DNA from: an uncultured Clostridia bacterium
GTDB taxonomy: Bacteria; Bacillota; Clostridia; Oscillospirales; Oscillospiraceae
DNA length: 8,111 nucleotides
NCBI GenBank assembly: GCA_946187475.1
Contig: CAMHRJ010000086.1
Coordinates: 1-8,111, forward strand
Direction: 5' to 3'
Shown here piece after piece: positions 4,962 to 8,111 of this stretch. The translations under genes and the position numbers were made by a program. Numbering within the stretch: position 1 is the stretch's first letter; each line of letters opens with the position of its first letter. The notes below the pieces were generated by a model. That model was not told the DNA's origin. It was given only the letters and a program-made list of their open reading frames with translations, and made no database searches.

Positions 4962-6703
4962 ATGGCATTCTCCGAGCTCTTTTTGCAGGAGCTGGCGGAA
5001 CGCAACGACATTGTGGACGTGGTGAGCGGATACGTCCAGCTCACCAAGCGCAGCGGGTCCAATCTGTTTGGCCTCTGCCCCTTCCACAGCGAAAAGACGC
5101 CCTCGTTCTCCGTGGCGCCGGACAAGCAGATCTATCACTGCTTCGGCTGCGGCAAGGGCGGCAGCGTCATCGGGTTCATCATGGAGATCGAGAACCTCTC
5201 CTTCCCCGACGCGGTGGCCTTCCTGGCCCGGCGGGCGGGCATGGCCATCCCGGAGCAGGAGGACGACCCCAACGCCCGGAAGCGGGAGCGGATGCTCGCC
5301 CTGAACCGGGAGGCAGCGCGGTTTTTCTATGACCAGCTCAAGTCCCCTGAGGGCGGTCGGGCCCAGGAATACCTGACCCGGCGGCAGCTCTCCGGCCGCA
5401 CCGCGAAAAACTTCGGTCTAGGCTTCGCGCCGGACACCTGGACAAGCCTCACCGACGCCATGAAGGCCAGGGGCTACACCGAGCAGGAGCTGTTCGACGC
5501 CGGTCTCGTCCGCCACGGCAAGAAGGGCGGCGTCTATGACACCTTCCGCGACCGGCTCATGTTCCCGGTGATCGACGTGCGCGGCAACGTCATCGGCTTC
5601 TCCGGCCGCATTCTCGGCGACGGAGAGCCCAAATACATGAACACGCCGGAGACCCTGGTCTTCAGCAAAAGCCACAACCTCTTCGGGTTGAATCTGGCGA
5701 AAAAGTCCAAGATGGGCTTCATCATTCTGGTGGAGGGCAACGTGGACGTGGCCAGTCTCCACCAGGCGGGCTTCGACTGCGCGGTGGCCTCGCTGGGCAC
5801 ATCGCTGACGCCGGAGCAGGCGCGGCTTTTGAGCCGCTACACCAATGAGATCGTCATCGCCTACGACGGCGACAACGCCGGGCAGAAGGCCGCCCAGCGG
5901 GCCATCGGTCTGCTGGAAAAGCTGGACATGCGGGTCCGCGTGCTGCGCATGGAAGGGGCCAAGGACCCGGACGAATACATCAAAACCTACGGCGCCGACG
6001 CCTTCCGCAATCTGCTGGAGGGTTCGGAAAACCACATCGAATACCGGCTCCAGAGCGTCCAGCGGAAATACGATCTCTCCGCCCCGGAACAGAAGGTGGC
6101 CTATGTGAAGGAGGCCGCCGGGGTCATCGCCCAGCTGCCCGGCAGCGTGGAGCGGGAGGTTTACGCCATGCGCGTGGCAGAGCTGGCCGGCATCCAGAAC
6201 GCGGCGGTGGCAGACGAGATCGCCCGCCAGCGGAAGCAGAAGCTCCGCACCGCCCGGAAGGAACTGGCGAGAGAGCAGCTGCGTCCCGTGCGCCAGCGGG
6301 AAAAGCAGAGCGGCGTCCGCTATGACAATCCCCATTCCGCCGCGGCGGAGGAGGGCGTCATCCGGCTGCTGTATCTGGACAGCGCCCTGTTTTCCGGCCT
6401 GGAGCCGCCCAAGGAGGAGCAGTTTTCCTCCCCGGAGCTGCGCCACATCTACAGCGTGCTTCTCTCCCATGCCCGGGAGAGGCGACCGGTCTCTCTGGCG
6501 GCGCTGGGCGAGACGCTGAGCTCCCAGGAGCTGCAGCTCTTAACCCGCATTATTCAGCAAGACGATCTCAGCGACCGGCGAGAGCAGGCGCTGCGAGATT
6601 ATATCCACATCTTAAACACCGACAGCCTCACAGGCGGCGACACCGACCTGCGGGCTTACGCAGACAAACTCAAGGAACGAAAGGGATACGGAGGTACCAC
6701 CAA

Positions 6704-6707
<4 letters not shown>
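4962..6707 (+). CDS. dnaG: DNA primase
   Basis: 581-residue bacterial primase, which makes RNA primers at the replication fork with the DnaB-type helicase. Domains in order: zinc-binding domain with C39, H42, C60 and C63 (CPFH...HCFGC); catalytic core with KTPSFSV (45-51), FRDRLMFPVID (195-205) and GFSGR (212-216); TOPRIM metal site E258 (VEGNVDV), D302/D304 (YDGD) and KDPDEY (334-339); then a C-terminal helicase-interaction region (about 455-575). The TOPRIM motif reads EGNVDV where EGYMDV is most usual; the catalytic glutamate is kept. ATG 4962 follows AAAGGAGG (4944-4951). The stop overlaps the rpoD start (ATGA, 6704-6707), so the two are translationally coupled. No clear promoter was found in the gap upstream, which is mostly occupied by a repeat element. 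Confidence 0.98.
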
Positions 6708-7912
<1,205 letters not shown>

Positions 7913-7931
7913 GAAAATAATAAACATATTG

Positions 7932-7983
7932 AACCCCGGGAGGGCGCTGCACATGCAGCGCCCTCCCGGGGTTGTTTGTTATT
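7932..7983 (+). terminator. Strong intrinsic terminator after rpoD
   Basis: A near-perfect palindrome pairs 7932-7951 with 7954-7973 (20 complementary positions; about 19 pairs with an ACAT loop in practice). The stem is very GC-rich (CCCCGGGAGGGCGC) and is followed by GTTTGTTATT, a moderate T-rich tail. It begins 19 bases after the rpoD stop and should end the dgt/dnaG/rpoD transcription unit. The stem is unusually long, but the reverse-strand side lacks a clean T-run. Confidence 0.9.
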
Positions 7984-8013
7984 CCAAATGACACACCGAA
8001 ATAGAGCCTGTAG

Positions 8014-8033
8014 GGGCGATTCACGAATCGCCC
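8014..8033. repeat. Palindromic repeat unit, GGGCGATTC type
   Basis: GGGCGATTC (8014-8022) pairs perfectly with GAATCGCCC (8025-8033) around AC, preceded by CCTGTAG. From general familiarity, TGTAGGGGCGATT...ATCGCCC sequences are dispersed intergenic repeats in gut Oscillospiraceae genomes; only one copy lies here, so repetition is not shown by this window. Confidence 0.6.
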
Positions 8034-8066
8034 GTGTGGAAATTTTTCCGCCGCCAAAAAGAGAAT

Positions 8067-8111
8067 GTCATTGCGAACCGTCGCGCACGACGGTGTGGCA
8101 ATCCGCATCCC
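8067..8111. repeat. Palindromic repeat unit, GTCATTGCGAACC...GGTGTGGCAATCCG type, cut by the window end
   Basis: ATTGC (8070-8074) pairs with GCAAT (8098-8102), enclosing ACCGTC (8077-8082) and GACGGT (8089-8094) around GCGCAC. The pattern resembles a short interspersed palindrome common in Clostridia gut genomes (recalled, not searched). It may form one composite element with the GGGCGATTC palindrome upstream. No gene is present in 7984-8111. Confidence 0.6.

Noticed and set aside
4838..5332. Open frame spanning the repeat and the start of dnaG
   Set aside because: Most of it is an out-of-frame reading of the dnaG zinc-finger region, and its start lies in the palindromic element.

Overview
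The window looks like chromosomal DNA from a GC-rich anaerobic Clostridia bacterium, most likely a gut Oscillospiraceae/Ruminococcaceae relative. This rests on AGGAGG-type ribosome binding sites, Firmicutes-style promoters, the dgt-dnaG-rpoD gene order, and short palindromic repeats in the gaps. Family placement is inference; no rRNA or species marker is present. All supported genes lie on the + strand. No tRNA, rRNA, CRISPR array or transposase is visible.

Layout. (1) 1-131: AT-rich leader with a candidate extended -10 promoter. (2) 132-1856: four membrane-protein genes, each start overlapping the previous stop as ATGA. They are an MFS-like carrier (336 aa), two tandem related mini-proteins (70 and 65 aa; signal peptide, one membrane segment, charged tail) and a 104-aa four-helix protein with an internal duplication. 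Their function is not recognised. (3) 1857-3439: a consensus promoter directly after the operon drives prfC (peptide chain release factor 3). (4) 3440-3758: a 319-base gap packed with perfect hairpins. (5) 3759-4766: an HD-domain dGTP triphosphohydrolase-like gene. (6) 4767-4961: a MITE-like element with G/A-rich and C/T-rich arms. (7) 4962-7912: dnaG (primase) and rpoD (primary sigma factor), overlapping by ATGA, closed by a very strong terminator. (8) 7984-8111: two palindromic repeat units.

The most notable observation is in prfC. The G1, G3 and G4 GTPase motifs are present, but residue 58 (after SDWM-E) runs straight into LDTPGHQDF. About 25 residues that family members have here, including the RGIS-type G2/switch I motif, are missing in frame. 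Adding them back would give about 530 aa, the usual RF3 length. Either the strain has a switch I-less RF3 or the sequence carries an error.

The right half is the familiar nucleotide quality control, replication priming and housekeeping transcription cluster. The left operon is the best candidate for something undescribed: a translationally coupled set of a transporter-like protein and three small membrane proteins.
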